From Schizophyllum amplum (lineage: Eukaryota > Basidiomycota > Agaricomycetes > Agaricales > Schizophyllaceae), in NCBI GenBank assembly GCA_007026445.1, contig VDMD01000003.1, positions 682,001-746,000 of the forward strand: a DNA stretch of 64,000 nt. Reading direction: 5' to 3'. The notes below the pieces were generated by a model that saw nothing but the letters and a program-made list of their open reading frames with translations, had not been told where the DNA came from and made no database searches. Of the stretch, positions 42,433 to 54,510 are shown in pieces (position 1 is the stretch's first letter; each line of letters opens with the position of its first letter). A program made the translations under genes and the position numbers.

Positions 42433-43749
42433 ATGTCAGGGCGCAGTTCTGATCTTTCAGATGCCGCCGAAATGAGCGGTTCTCCAGGGCACATCCAGTC
42501 TTCTAAGTCAACGCCTGGACTTCAGGGTGACTCTGATTCAATGAAGCCGTCGGATGACCCAGGCGTGCCAGACGAGACCGACGCCTCATGTCTATGGCGA
42601 CAGTGCGGAAAACGCTTCCCGCATATGTCAGCTCTGCTCGAGCACGTAGACCAGGGTGCGTCCTCCCTCTTGCAGCTTACCGTCCAACACGGTTAGGGTT
42701 CCTAGACATGCTTCTTCGACCATGCCGATTCGCTTACCGCCGGCAGCGGACCATGAATGCATGATATCCCCCTTCGTACCTACTGCATATGTAAACCTTT
42801 ACTGAAAGCACCCCGTCCAGATCACACCGCTCCGGCGGGAAGCAAATACACGTGTGAATGGGCCTCATGCGCGGGGCGTGGCCGTCAACAGCACTCCCGA
42901 TCTGCTCTGATATCCCACATCCGTTCTCACATAACAAAGGGCGCTGCACAGGTACGCGTACCCTGTCCTCCTCCCGCCATGTTCATGACACTCAGATTTG
43001 CGCAGTGCACCGAGTGCGACTGTTCGTTTGAGCGCCCGGACTCGCTGCAGCGGCACATGCGCGCGGAGCACGGGCAGGCTGGGCTCCGAAGGAGCAGCCG
43101 CAAGCGCAAGCGCGCGAACGAGGACAATGCGCGGCCGCTGTCTCCGAACAACCACACCTTCTACGCGTTCAGGGTGGACACTGGGAAGCCGCGCGGACGT
43201 CCCCCTCGCCGCCAGGCGCCTAACCCGCACGCCGGCAACGCGACGGCAGGGCCGTTGACGCTCCAGATCGAGCCGTCACCCAGCCCGCCACCGAACAAAG
43301 GCTCCATATCTGCGAGTGACGCAGCGCCAGCCCGCCCTCACTACACCCGCGAAGAGCTGGAGCGGTCGCCCGAGATGGTTCGCTACATCCTCATGAAGGC
43401 CAAATACCGCTATGCACTCGAGCAGCACGAGGCCCTCACAGACGAGCTCGAGCTCGCGCGAGCCGAACTCGAGCGACAGCGCACAGAGAAGGACTTCGCC
43501 CTGGACAAGCTTCTTCATGACGTCTTTGGGTGAGTCCTTTGTCCGCTACCCAGGCCAGGGTCGTCTGACTCGCGGGTCAGGTCCGACGCGGACGCGTATA
43601 TAAACCCACCGGAGCTGAAGCGCGCGGAGGAGAAGGTGGCAGCGCGAGACGGCCGGCCGCTGCAGCACTCACCATCTCCTGGCGTGGAACTCATGGGGCC
43701 GCTTCCCTGGCATGGTCCGCCTGGAGGACTCGCGGCACCACGCTCATAG
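42433..43749 (+). CDS. C2H2 zinc-finger protein with C-terminal coiled coil
   Basis: This is a nuclear protein with three C2H2-like fingers. The start at 42433 reads MSGRSSDLSDAAEMSGSPGH. Finger 1 is CLWRQCGKRFPHMSALLEHV, continued over an intron into DQDH. Finger 2 is YTCEWASCAGRGRQQHSRSA with LISHIRSH. Finger 3 is CTECDCSFERPDSLQRHMRA with EH. The long first-to-second Cys spacings are those of GLI/YY1-like fingers. A basic region follows (RRSSRKRKRANE), then an AT-hook-like KPRGRPPRR, a Pro/Ser stretch and a coiled coil (YRYALEQHEALTDELELARA). The last exon starts after the AG at 43580 and ends LAAPRS, TAG 43747-43749. The layout recalls the C2H2 subunit of the fission-yeast INO80 complex (Iec1), but I cannot confirm this. 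Four introns occur. Confidence 0.78.
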
Positions 43750-43887
43750 CGATGCCCGCGAAGCTGCGACACATTCCCTGGGAGTACTTCTTCAGGGAGG
43801 ACTCGCAGGACTGGGTGCGGATGGTAACAATGGTGAATTATCACGGCAGTCATTAATCAATGGTGGTTTCTTGATCAGATGGGTGAT

Positions 43888-44718
43888 TCAGAGCACATCG
43901 CCGCCCTCCAGCATCCATCGAAAGGTAACGCTCAGACGCTCTCCCCGTCCGATCCATTCCGCCTTGTCCCCATCCTCCGTCTCTACGTAGTCTTCCCTTC
44001 TACGCTCGATTCCATGCGTCCACCGGTAGCGCGCATCGCCCATCATCACGTAGAAGCTCCTTTCTGGCAAGTACACATCGTAGAACTCCCTCTCGCCACC
44101 ATCGTCCTTTTTCGTGCCTGGGTTATAGCTCTCGTTCGCCGCCGCGTCGTCACCCACATCGCTGAAGCGCATCACGCAGCCGCTGCCGAAGGACACGCCC
44201 ACTATACCGTCCCCGTACCGCTTGAGTAGGTCGACGTGCGCGCTGATGCCTTCACCAGGCGCGTACAGATTGACGATGATCTGGCGTGCGCGCTTCGGGG
44301 CCGCCGAGAACAGCAGCGCATGCACATCCGGGGGGAGCACCAGCGCTAAGGACTCGGATATAGCGCGAAGGAGGGACAGCAAAATGGCAGGGAGGCCTGA
44401 AGGTGGACGCTGATCTACTTCTTGACGTTCCGATCGTCCTTGTGCGGCTGGGGCGCGTTCAAAGAGCATGACCTGGTCCGCGCCTGCGGCTGTGAAGTAT
44501 GTACGCCTGCAGAAGGCGTACACATCCCGCGCCAGGCTCTCCTGAATGAGGATGTGAGGGTAGAAGAGCAGTCCGGGAACAGGTGGCGCCGTGCGTCGAG
44601 CGGGAAGCAGGGTAATGGCGCCATCAAGGGAACATGCATCTAGCTCTCCGTCGAACAAAGAATCGGGGGACGAGCACGCGTCACGATCTGTGTCTTCATC
44701 ATGATCCTGCGCGTTCAT
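43888..44718 (-). CDS. AlkB-like 2-oxoglutarate/Fe(II) dioxygenase
   Basis: The product is a nucleic-acid demethylase family protein of 276 residues in one uninterrupted exon, unusual for this window. The N-terminus is acidic. The core reads GLLFYPHILIQESLARDVYA, then QIIVNLYAPGEGISAHVDLL (N-x-Y and the iron-binding HxD), RYGDGIVGVSFGSGCVMRFS, LPERSFYVMMGDARYRWTHG (distal His) and RGERLSVTFRWM (the 2-oxoglutarate-binding Arg). All iron and cofactor residues are present. It could act on DNA or RNA alkyl lesions or on tRNA; the subfamily cannot be settled by eye. It converges on the C2H2 gene, with 138 bases between stops. Confidence 0.88.
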   Translation of the reverse strand: MNAQDHDEDTDRDACSSPDSLFDGELDACSLDGAITLLPARRTAPPVPGLLFYPHILIQESLARDVYAFCRRTYFTAAGADQVMLFERAPAAQGRSERQEVDQRPPSGLPAILLSLLRAISESLALVLPPDVHALLFSAAPKRARQIIVNLYAPGEGISAHVDLLKRYGDGIVGVSFGSGCVMRFSDVGDDAAANESYNPGTKKDDGGEREFYDVYLPERSFYVMMGDARYRWTHGIERRREDYVETEDGDKAEWIGRGERLSVTFRWMLEGGDVL

Positions 44719-45260
44719 CAGAGCATCGATCCAAGCACTTTGTCCCCCAATAATTCTCCGTTAATTTTGCATGCAGCGCAGGCAGGGGTCAAGGCGAAAG
44801 GACTGTAGGGGAAGTAAGGACTGCGACTCCTTCAGACCATTGCGGAGACAGACCTCTTAAGACGGGAGAAAGGCAGGTGAATTGTCGGGACAGCATCGAA
44901 CCAGGCACGAACCAGGACCAACCTGCGTGCCGGGGTTTGCCGGCGGTCGGGACAGGCTCCGTTGATTCATCCACATATGGAAGGTTTTCTTTGTCTTTAC
45001 CCCGTCTGGGGTAAATGGACCTCCGCAGATGAACACACGTAGAAGGCTTACGTGGCCTGGTATTGGGGCGCACGCAACAAGCTGGCTAACAGTAGGTTTG
45101 CCGTACATAAACTGTGTTCATTGTCACTTCCTTTACCAATATCACGGCAAGTACACACGTAACGTTCGAAGTCTGCTGTCTGCCGGATAGCAATACACTG
45201 AAAACTGTTCAGAAATCCAGGATGGGCCTGCGCCATCAAGCTGGTGCACTGCACCGTCCC
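44719..45260. other. Intergenic between AlkB-like and GH43 genes
   Basis: Upstream of the AlkB-like gene and downstream of GH43, both on the minus strand. Nothing else was recognised. Confidence 0.5.
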
Positions 45261-47168
45261 TCAGAGAAGAGAGGGCTCAGGTACCGCGACATCAACTGCG
45301 ACAGGAGCAGGGAAAACAGGGCCAGTAGAGTTGAAAGTGAAGGGCTGCACCCTCGTCGTCCTGTAGAGTAAAGAGACATCACTGATCAGCCATGTACTCA
45401 AGGTCGGAAGAGTCATCCGCGTCAATGGTCAATGAATGCGAGTATGCATCACGATGGTGTCGGCTGAAGTGCGAGGAAGACACGAGCACGGGCTCACCTT
45501 TCGTCGCCGCACGAATATTGGTCCTCCAGCGTCTTGCCGTGGTACGCAAACTGAGTCAGTCAGGGACTGCAGATCCGATACGACTTCTGGAATTGACGTA
45601 CGTAGTATCCGTCCCCGGTTTGGAACATGAAGCTGGGGAGAAGTCGCAACGTTCGTCAGTGGCGCTAGCGCAAGATCCGGGGCTGCAATGCGCACTGGTG
45701 TCCAGGGCCATACACGCCTGCCTCTTCGTCCTTGCTAAAGAGCGGCTCAGAGTTCTGTATCAGGGCACCGAGAGCTTCAGCTCCAGAAGAAGTGAGAAGA
45801 TATTGAAAAACGCACCTTCGTCCAGCTAGCAGCCAGCATAGGGTTGGCACCCGTGGTAAGAGTAAGTAATCCGAGGGCCTGGTGGCGTGTTCAAGACGTG
45901 TGAGATGATGAACTGAAAGAGTAGAGCAGATGGCACTCACGTAATCAATCGTAGAGCAATGGGAAGCAGAATAAACGATCTGGGGAGGTATGAGCAATGC
46001 ACGCGACCGTCTTTGAGGCGCGGGATCGCACATAGGTGGTACCGTCGTAGGTAATTGGCTCCGGGCCCTCTTGCACTGGCGTAGCGGCAGTTTCCTGCTC
46101 GACGAATTAGCGGTTGTTATGTGGCATAATATGTTAGAGGCACGGCTCCCCGCCGAGCGGCTATGTAGGCGAGTAATGCTCTCCACCGGCAGTCACGTTA
46201 GACGCACCCAAGTGTACTCCGGGCAGCTGATAATTTGCGCGTCCCCAGTGAGCGTAACGGGATCGCTCATCGCTGAGATGTACAGGCATTGGGTCCACGG
46301 CGTATCCGTCTGTTGACCGGAAAATACGAAATAGCGCGCATCATCCAACTCGAGAATGCTCCCGTCGACGGCCCAAGTGTCGAAGTTGTCGGGTATGAGC
46401 GGACCGACGTACTCGTACGGTCCAGTGGACGGGTCCGCCTCGTCCGTGCCGCCACGTAGTACGTGCATGCGATGCGTATTATCGTCATAATTGCCGGCTT
46501 GAAGATGTCGTTAAGGGCTGTGTGATTAACCTTCGCGACGACGAAGCGCACCGACAGCGTAGTATCTGGTGAATATTTATCAGCGTCGAGTGATGCGACG
46601 GAACATTACAGGGCTCTCACATGTACCATGTACCATCCAAATACCTGACGAGAGCGAGATCAGCTAGTCTAGAGCTCTCATATATCCCACCGCGTTCCTT
46701 ACCAGAATTCTGGAGCCCTTAAGGAAAGTCAGCCGGAGGATAAGGCGAACAGAACGTGTGGTTACGCACCAGAAGTCGAAATTCCTGAACGATGAAATTA
46801 GTCGTCCGGCGAAAATAAAATGGCATCAGCGTACATACCGTCCCTCGGTGTCATCCGTAAACAAGGTGATCTTCTCCGCCGTGTGAAGACCTTCAACGGT
46901 GTCGGACATCCACATGCTGATGTCCGTATTCTGTGTTGAGGTCATGAAGTACGTCCCGTTGATCAAGCGCATGCAAGGATCAGCTCCCTTTGCGGTAATG
47001 TCAGTCGAAGCTGCTAGGCAGGAGACGAATATGAGAAGAAGAAAGGCGCACTTTTGCTTGATTGATAGGGTTGGTGAAGGTATCCTCCTGCCGTCGGAAA
47101 GACCGAGCAGAGACGGCCACCGAATACGCGACGAGCAGAAACAGCAAGGAAAGCTGAGCCATTGTCAT
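45261..47168 (-). CDS. Secreted glycoside hydrolase family 43 protein
   Basis: This is an exported beta-propeller hydrolase of plant-cell-wall arabinan or xylan side chains. The start at 47168 reads MTMAQLSLLFLLVAYSVAVS, a signal peptide; an ATG two codons later is also possible. Then FTNPINQA joins GADPCMRLINGTYFMTSTQN, whose Asp is the likely general base. The family motif WAPEFW is built across two very small exons, 46703-46717 (15 nt) and 46621-46644 (24 nt, YLDGTWYM). Then RMHVLRGGTDEADPSTGPYE, FDTWAVDGSILELDDARYFV with FSGQQTDTPWTQCLYISAMS, and PVQEGPEPITYDG (near the acid Glu). Then GANPMLAASW, a YHGKTLEDQYSCGDER block, and TTRVQPFTFNSTGPVF in the last exon, ending EPSLL at 45261. At least eight introns occur. 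The exact specificity (arabinofuranosidase or xylosidase) is not decidable here. Confidence 0.82.
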
Positions 47169-47225
47169 CTTCTGGACCTAAGCAGGAGCCTGTGCCAGGC
47201 GAGCTCGACTTCTGGACGGCAGACG

Positions 47226-47233
47226 TTATATAA
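47226..47233 (-). promoter_or_regulatory. TATA-like box of the GH43 gene
   Basis: TTATATAA, a palindrome, lies about 60 bases upstream of the minus-strand start codon at 47168. Confidence 0.5.
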
Positions 47234-48278
47234 GGCGACGGACGTCCGTGCGAGCATGCGTCCCTGCCGTTGTCGGCCCGCAGATAGAGGGCAGCTGATG
47301 AGCGAACGGTATGCAGCTACATGATGGTCCGGGTTCGGAAAGCATGTAGCATGCAGCAAGCGTTCACGAGAAGCCCTTGATTGCGATGTTTTCCCGGAGG
47401 AGCTTGCCGTACCAATCTCAGCTCTTCGTACGAAGAGCAGCAGTGCAGCAAAGGTAAGGGAAGTTTGTCTTGTCAGCCTAGACGTCTACCCGTGGAATTA
47501 CTTTCACTGTTCAGAGCAGTGCATACGTACCTGGAAAGCTAAACAGGATGTCTGCAGCCGAAGCCTGATGTTCTCGCATCGAGTGAAGTGATAGCACCCG
47601 TTGACCCTGTTGATCCTGTGTCACTGTGAGACGAGCCTGATACTCGAGCGATAAGTGACGGATATCGCTATGTAAACACGCTGAATAGATGGCATCGCTC
47701 TCACCACACGACTGGGGGGCGAGTAGTCATTGTGAGCTGGTGCGGTCACAGGTATCAGCTTTAAGAGAGTACGAGCCACAGAGTCAGTTAGAAAGACAGT
47801 CTATGCATATGCAGCTCGCTCGTTCAGAAGACAGGCGCACACTGTTTACAGGCCGCTGACGCCCGGGCCCTGGTGGAACCGAGGATATGGGCGTCCGTCC
47901 CGCTCGCACGACGCCATCGTTGATTCTTGAAACAATTGAGTCACGTGCATGTATTATTGACCTAATTGCCAAAGGCCACGTCGCCGCGTCGGTGCCACCC
48001 CCTGTTGCTGCCATTGTTCAACTCCCTTCCGGCGCCCGTTCGCAGATAAAAATACCTCGTAAGCTATTATGTCAACTGGCACTACTGTCTAATCTCCAAA
48101 AAGAAAGTTGAATTCCTTAGCCCCTCAGTAGAGCGCAGGTTTTTACCAAACTTAGGTGTTGAACTTCGAGTGTCCGCTCGCGCGGGAGGCCTCGTCATCG
48201 CGAGATTGCACCGTCGCCCTGTTGATTGGGTGCAACCTTCTCCCGCACATCAAGGGACCTCCCCCGAATGAAAATCAC

Positions 48279-48302
48279 TTCCTTCCTTCCTTCCTTCCTT
48301 CC
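48279..48302. repeat. (TTCC)6 microsatellite
   Basis: Six uninterrupted TTCC units occur. It is a simple repeat with no wider structure. Confidence 0.9.
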
Positions 48303-48506
48303 TCGCGATCTGATTGCCGCGAGGTTGCCCGAGTCCCATTGGCTCCGTCAACAGATTTGATCCTTGCACCTTCCCCTCTTGACACATGTCGTGACTTCTT
48401 GGAAACTGACTGGCGCTTATTTGGTCGACTTCCTTATAAGCCACGACTTGGCTTCAATGTTTCCGGTTTCGCCCCCACTTCCCCCACCCACCTACAAGCA
48501 TAGAAG

Positions 48507-50252
48507 ATGTCTACATCCTCGGATTTGCCGCAGACGGCCGTCAACTCGTACGCCGGGCCATTTACAGTCAGCATTGTGACGAGGCTGATAGAATCCCCCT
48601 CAGCTTCGGGGGTATGCTCATAGGCACTTTCTTTAATCTCATCCTTTGGGGAGTCTCCATTACGCAGACGTATCTGTACTTCGGCGTGTATAGTGAGTCG
48701 CACGTTTCTACAGAAGGGACAGCAGCATCCTGACTTTACATATTACAGAACGGTGCGAACTGACATCGACCAAGTGTCGTCTACTCACCTGGACATGAAG
48801 GGATCGCATTTTCATTCGAGTCTTCGTATGTCGCCCTCTCATATATGATCATGAAACTTACAACCAAGCAGGTGGGCCTCATCTTCTTCGCCGACTCGCT
48901 GCAAGCGGTCTTTACCATGGTGTACATGTACCAAACGCTGATTACACATTTTGGTGCGTCGTGCTTTATGTGCCGCACTCATTTTCGCTGACATTCCCTC
49001 AACCAGGCGAGGAACATGCCCTGACGAACGCGACATGGGTATTCTCGACGGACCCCGTCCTCACGGTACCTTTTGCCTTTATGCCTCATGTATCTCTCCC
49101 TCATTTGCTTGAAGGGCATTGTCGGAGGCTCCATACAGCTCTTCTTTGCATGGTGCGTGTCTCCATATTTTTTGCTCCTCCTTGTTAATAATGGCCTAGG
49201 AGAATATACGTTCTCACAAAGAGCTGGATTCTGCTAGGCGCGGTATCGCTGTTTTCGATCGCTACGATGCGTGAGTATCTCGCTTGACTAGCATTACGCA
49301 TTTGCTCACCGTCTTCTAGTCGCTGGCATTGGCACTGGTATTGCCGCTCATATAGTGCCCGTCTTCGCCGATTTCCAACGCTTCAAGCCCGCTGTCATCA
49401 TCTGTGAGCCCTTTGGTATCCAAATGTGCTTAATTCACCCGTTCCCCAGGGCTTGCGGCATCGGCGGCGTCAGACATCCTTATTGCGATTACACTGGCGT
49501 GGTACCTGGTGCGTGTCGGGCGCCGTTCAGACGCATGACCGCCTCTCAACGTCCCTTCCAACAGCGTAACCACAAGACCGGGTTCAAGACAACGGACAAC
49601 TACATCGACCGGCTCATCAAGATGACGGTGCAGACCGGCGTGGTCACCGCTGTATGGGCGTGCGTTTCGCTCCCGCTGCTCGTACATCAACGGGGTGCTA
49701 ACGCTGGTCCTCAGAACGGTCGATTTGCTGCTCTTCTTGCTGGATGTGAGTAAAGCAATGTCGCGTCACAACATTCCACTAACTGAATGGACAAACAGGA
49801 CAGCGGCAAGTACGTATTAGGCGTATCTCTCCAGTCGATTTTTTGACGAGCCCCCCAGCAGCCATCTTATCTTCAACTTTTGCTTGGCGAAGTTGTACAC
49901 CAACTCCCTAATGTCGTCGCTCAATTCTCGCGGCGGCTGGGGCTACGGCAGCCAGTCGCAGAGCAACCCAGGCGTTTCAAGTGGTGCAAAAACGTTCTCC
50001 GGGGGACGGGTGCGTGATCGCGTTTATCGATCTGCTCCAACATGAGCTCACTCTTCCTCAGCCAGGCCAAGGGGGCCAGACGACGCTCACGCGTCCAGAG
50101 GTATATTCCGTGCGCTATGAGAGCTTGGGCCATAGGTCTAATGCTCGATGCAGGTGTTTGTGCAAGTGGAATCGCATGAGATGGTCGACCGAGCATTGGA
50201 CTCGCGCAGCTCCTTCGACGACGAGCAGCCGTGGGAACGGCAGAAATCCTAA
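48507..50252 (+). CDS. DUF6534 family multi-pass membrane protein
   Basis: This is a seven-helix-like membrane protein of a family greatly expanded in Agaricomycetes, with unknown function. The start at 48507 (MSTSSDLPQTAVNS) is spliced with a GTACGC donor to FGGMLIGTFFNLILWGVSIT, matching the usual opening of this family. Further segments are VGLIFFADSLQAVFTMVYMY, GIVGGSIQLFFAWRIYVL, ILLGAVSLFSIATMLAGIGT, LAASAASDILIAITLAWYL, and the conserved DNYIDRLIKMTVQTGVVTAV with WACVDLLLFLL. The family's final LIFNFCLAKLYTNSLMSSLN and a Ser/Gly-rich tail follow, ending RALDSRSSFDDEQPWERQKS at TAA 50250-50252. About eight introns occur. The region 48700-48900 is less sure. Confidence 0.8.
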
Positions 50253-50765
50253 GCTGCTCATCGCACCTGCTGTACACTTGTCATTCCTTCGCGTATTTCT
50301 ACAACTGCTGTATACACGTAGAGTCTTGTCATTCCTTCCGGTACGTTTTCTGTATATGAGCTGGACATGAGCGCTAGCAATGGAGGAGATCCGATCCTAC
50401 CACCGTGTTATCGTTGCTCGAGGGGAGGATGCCTGAGAACGTAGGTCTTCTATTGGACGTCGGTGCCTGTCGAAAGCAAACCCGATTCACATCTCGAAGT
50501 AGGAGTGAGAGCAGATCATGCCTCCTTATCCAGATCTCCTGTCTCTTGACGCACGCAGCTCAGAGCGCTGTCGCAAGCTTAAGACCTTCCTCTCTTGCAT
50601 AGCTAACTATACCGAGACTTCTCTGCTACATATTGGCTACATAGTACATAATTACAGTCGAGGGGGACGTCGGCGTCGCATCAGATGCACAGTGGCTTCG
50701 TTGCGCGCCAGAAGGAGGCATACCTGGATCCGACGGCATCGCGCCTTCATCAGCAAACGGGGATA
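50253..50765. other. Convergent 3' region, DUF6534 / betaine lipid synthase
   Basis: No coding sequence was recognised in this 513-base stretch. Confidence 0.5.
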
Positions 50766-53700
50766 TCAACCAGACAAGAGATGAACCCACATGTTCACAC
50801 CGTCGATGGGCTTCTCAGACCCCGTGCGGATAGCAAGCGCGACGACGTCAAAGCCTGCCTTTTCGAAGCTGCCAAGCGGAAGAGGCGGTTACAGGGGACG
50901 ATGTGGCGGGAAAGATAGGCGGGAAAGGCAGGAGATTCAGCAACGGTTATGAGGGTGGTAGAGAAGGGACTGTCAGAACATGCCCATACAAGGGGATTGA
51001 AGACTTACACCACTTGATACCAAGGCACTCGCGCGGCTGAGCGCCAGAATACGAGTCCACCGGGCGCGACCGCACGCGCAACTTCGCGCACTTCCTCCTC
51101 GACTTCGGGGGCTCCGGGTGCAAACCAATCAAGGTGGTCCATGAGAATCACGCGCGTTAGGCTGGCGCCAGGCAATCCGCGAAGGACGCTGATCAGGAGG
51201 ATTGGGTGAGTGGCAGGCAATACCTCAGACGATGAAGCAGTACGTACTTGACAATCGAATCGGTGTGCAGGCGAAATGCATCCAGCGCTTCGCCGTCGTT
51301 CCTTTTGAGAGCCTCGACGCCCGCAGCGGTAAGGTATGCGGGGCACGACTCGGGCGTGTAGCGACCCAGGAGCGTCTGACGGAGTCAGCCACGCAAATCC
51401 CGAGAGCGCGAAGGAGGCATACCAGGAGATAGAAATACGCCCCTTTCTTCAAGTGCTGCGTCGAGGCGATGGGGTCCAACGTGTCCCGGAGGTACTCATA
51501 CATGCTTCCGTCCTCCAGGAGCATTTGCCGCTGGTTCATCGGCACGCCGAGCGCCTACAGCTTTCTCAGTCGCGCACACGAATATGTCAAGTCCGCGACT
51601 TACATTCCAGCAAAACATCGGCGTCCGCAACAGCGCCACCACGATACGATTGAACAATGCACGTCGTACGCCCCGATGCTTCTCGTCGCCCCACCAGATG
51701 CGCTTCTGCTCCCCTAGGGTTTCGGCCTCGCACAGCAGGCGTACTTCATCCGCGACCCCAACAAGACGGAATAAGACGCGGGCCGCGCGTAGTGCGACAC
51801 CCGAGTACCCGCGCATGTAGAATGAGACATCCTTGCTGGTGAACATATCGGCATTGAGCTGCCAGAACTGGAACGCCGCGCTCGAGAGGAAGGGCGCTAT
51901 CTTCGACGTGAGCAAGGTCGGGAAGTCGGGGTGGTGGCCATCGCCGAAGAGCCGAAAGAAATCAGCGTAGGGAAGTGCCTGCAGTGCGGCCAGCTTGAGC
52001 TCGAGGAGGTGTCCTTGGCTACGAAAAGCGACAGAGTAAGCCGCCCAGGCGTCAAGAGCGCGTCAGAGGAGCAAACGTACCAAGGGTTCATGTCCACGCA
52101 GTGTATGCGCCTCGGCTTCGCATGCACGGCGTAGTGCAAAGCGTTGTCTCCCGCCGAAGTGATGACCAACATGGAGTCTTCAGAACTGAGCTGTAAGTGT
52201 CGCATGTCCTCCATCGGGTCTTCCTACACGTCAAGAGCATAAGACACTATTCGTCTTCCGCTGCGCGCGAGATGCTCACCCAAGTAAAGGAGTAGATGAA
52301 GGTCCTAAACTCCTTGTGGACGGGATGATCGTAATATGGGAGACGCCACGGCTGCATAATGCAGTGTGAGATACGACCATTGGCTGGATTTGTAGCAATC
52401 TACCTTTCTGATGGCATAGTGGAAGGAACTCAAAGGGTAAGTGACGTCGATCACAACAGCACCTCCAGATGGTCTCTTTATGGCAGGACTGCCCAGGTCG
52501 AGTTCGGGAACATCTTTCGAAAGACACGTTTCTTCGCGCGCTTTCAGGGAGAGCGGAGAGCAATTCCCTGGTGATACCGTGGGTTGTTGGTAGCATGCTG
52601 GGAGCGCAGGCGACCGAGCTCACCGATCATATTGCCACCCTCGACTTCGAAAGCATGGCACATGCGTGAGACGTCGCATGACCTGGGACGGCCCAGCCAG
52701 ATGTAGTACGGTCTGAAAATGGTGTGAGAAGACACAGCAAGATAGATGAACGCCGCAGACGTACATGCGGACGACAAAAGGGAGAATACATCTGTTGCGA
52801 CCGTTGTAGCTCTTGATCTTCGCATGGATGAGCTGAATGTTTGCGCATGTCGAAGTCCTGAGCTCTTACCGTCCCGAAGCGGTACTCCAAATACTGGCGG
52901 CGCGCAGGCGACAATGATACCTAATTGCGAATTAGTATCATAAGGGTGATTGTAGGGATGGTCGAGCGCACATGATCAAAGTCGAACCATATCTGCCAGA
53001 ACCACCTGGACAGCCAGCCGCACTCCTTGCCGGTACCGCCGATAGCCTTCTCGTGAAGCGAGAGCTGCTTGCCAGCGGTATAAAAATCCACCACGGATAG
53101 CAAACCCTCATCTGGAGACAGCACATGATCGATGCGGTCCAGCAGGGTATAGAAGGACGGTATCTGACGCGGCGGTCGGAGTGAGTTAGAAGCAGGCCTT
53201 TCCTGCATATGCGCCGCTCACCATAGACAATGAATAACTCAAAGTGACAAAGCCAACGCTGCCCTTGGGATTAATGCCGAGCTCCGTCCATTCGGGAAGC
53301 GCGAACTCGCTCGCATCTTGGCAGAGCACAGTTATGTTTGTCCATCCACACGCGGCGAAGCGCTTGCGCGCAATAGCGAGAAGCGGCTCGCATAGGTCGA
53401 TGAGGTAGATGCGATCGAATGATGAGATAGGCATCAGCCGAGACATGGCTTCAATGTTGTGACCTTCCGAAATGAGTTGAGAGGCATAAGCGCTCGAGGA
53501 GAAGGCCGCCACAACGGACGCGTACCGGTACCGCCCCCGATGTCTACCCATACGAAGCGTTCCTTGGAGCCTGCGTGAAGTTCGCGCAGATGTGAAGCGG
53601 ATAAAGAGAGCATGGTCTCCCGACCGCGGAGCAGTCCATTGCGCGTGCGGTCGTAAACTTCGGCCTGGCCTTCGTAAAACTGGTGGCGCGGGGTCAGCGT

Positions 53701-53932
53701 CATCGCGATAGAGTTCATAAAAGTCATGCACCTTATCTAGCCTCTCTCTCTGGTCCTTGGCTCCCAAAGGTCGGAAGAAACAGTGCCACGCGAAGCGGAT
53801 GAATGGCGTGATCGACGTGCGATACAAGGTGAGAAATATGCCGGCAACAAGTAGGAAGGCGAGTGTGCCGATGGGTATGTTGGAGGTGACCGCCACGAAC
53901 CCATCCGAGATCAGGATATCGAGACGGGTCAT
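50766..53932 (-). CDS. BTA1: Betaine lipid (DGTS) synthase, fused methyltransferase and BtaA-like domains
   Basis: The enzyme makes the phosphorus-free betaine lipid diacylglyceryl-trimethylhomoserine from diacylglycerol and S-adenosylmethionine. The start at 53932 reads MTRLDILISDGFVAVTSNIP, then a membrane anchor (GTLAFLLVAGIFLTLYRTSI). The N-terminal methyltransferase part has FYEGQAEVYDRTRNGLLRGR, RFVWVDIGGGTG (SAM motif I), RIYLIDLCEPLLAIARKRFA and EGLLSVVDFYTAGKQLSL. The C-terminal DUF3419/BtaA-like part has WEDPMEDMRHLQLSSEDSML, ITSAGDNALHYAVH, IHCVDMNP, QGHLLELKLAALQALPYADF, LFGDGHHPDF and ILMDHLDWFAP. The last exons give LVFWRSAARVPW and FEKAGFDVVALAIRTG with PIDGVNMWVHLLSG, TGA at 50766-50768. 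About 830 residues. More than a dozen introns occur. Betaine lipids replace phospholipids under phosphate limitation in fungi that have this enzyme. Confidence 0.9.
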
Positions 53933-54510
53933 GATTACTGACCTGAAGGCGATGCGTGGCTGAAGCCGCACAACCTTATAGCACCGAATCTACGTCCGCT
54001 ACATGTCCTACGGTAAACGTTCTCAGAATTGTGGTGTCTGCAATTGGTGGGAGTTTGCCTCAGGACAGGCGCAAAGAAGGCGAGAGGTGCACGCACGAGG
54101 ATCTTTTGCGGCACAAACGTGCATGAGAAAAGGACGCTAAGGGGCCAGTTTATACGCTCACTCACCTGAGCAGACAATCAGGCGGACCGTGACGCTTGAA
54201 AGGTGCCTACCTAGACTTCCGTCGCATAGGAAGATCGCATAAACCAGCGAACGTGTTGCCAAGGATTGCCAACGTCTTCGGAAATGGAGCAGCAAGATGT
54301 GTACGATAGAGCATAACGAGTTTGTATTGCAAGTCTTGAAGTCAGATGACGCACGCATTGCCCTACAATCCTCGGGGACGATCTGCCCGTACTCATGGTC
54401 AACTCATGGTAAGTAGCTCGTGGAGAGTAGGCCACGCGCCGCAAACAAGGCCTTCCTTTGGCCTTCCTTATTGGGACAAATTGCACGTGGTTACTTGAGG
54501 GCCGGCGTCG
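53933..54510. other. Divergent intergenic region, BTA1 / low-complexity protein
   Basis: No gene was recognised. The right part is the upstream region of the next gene. Confidence 0.5.

Larger units (their letters stand above)
47169..48506. other. Intergenic between divergent GH43 and DUF6534 genes
   Basis: No supported gene is present in 1.3 kb. It holds a TATA-like box for GH43 at 47226-47233 (minus), a TTCC microsatellite at 48279-48302 and C/T-rich leader sequence before 48507. Confidence 0.5.

Noticed and set aside
48279..48302. TTCC repeat as a CRISPR-like or regulatory array
   Set aside because: It is a plain microsatellite with no spacers.
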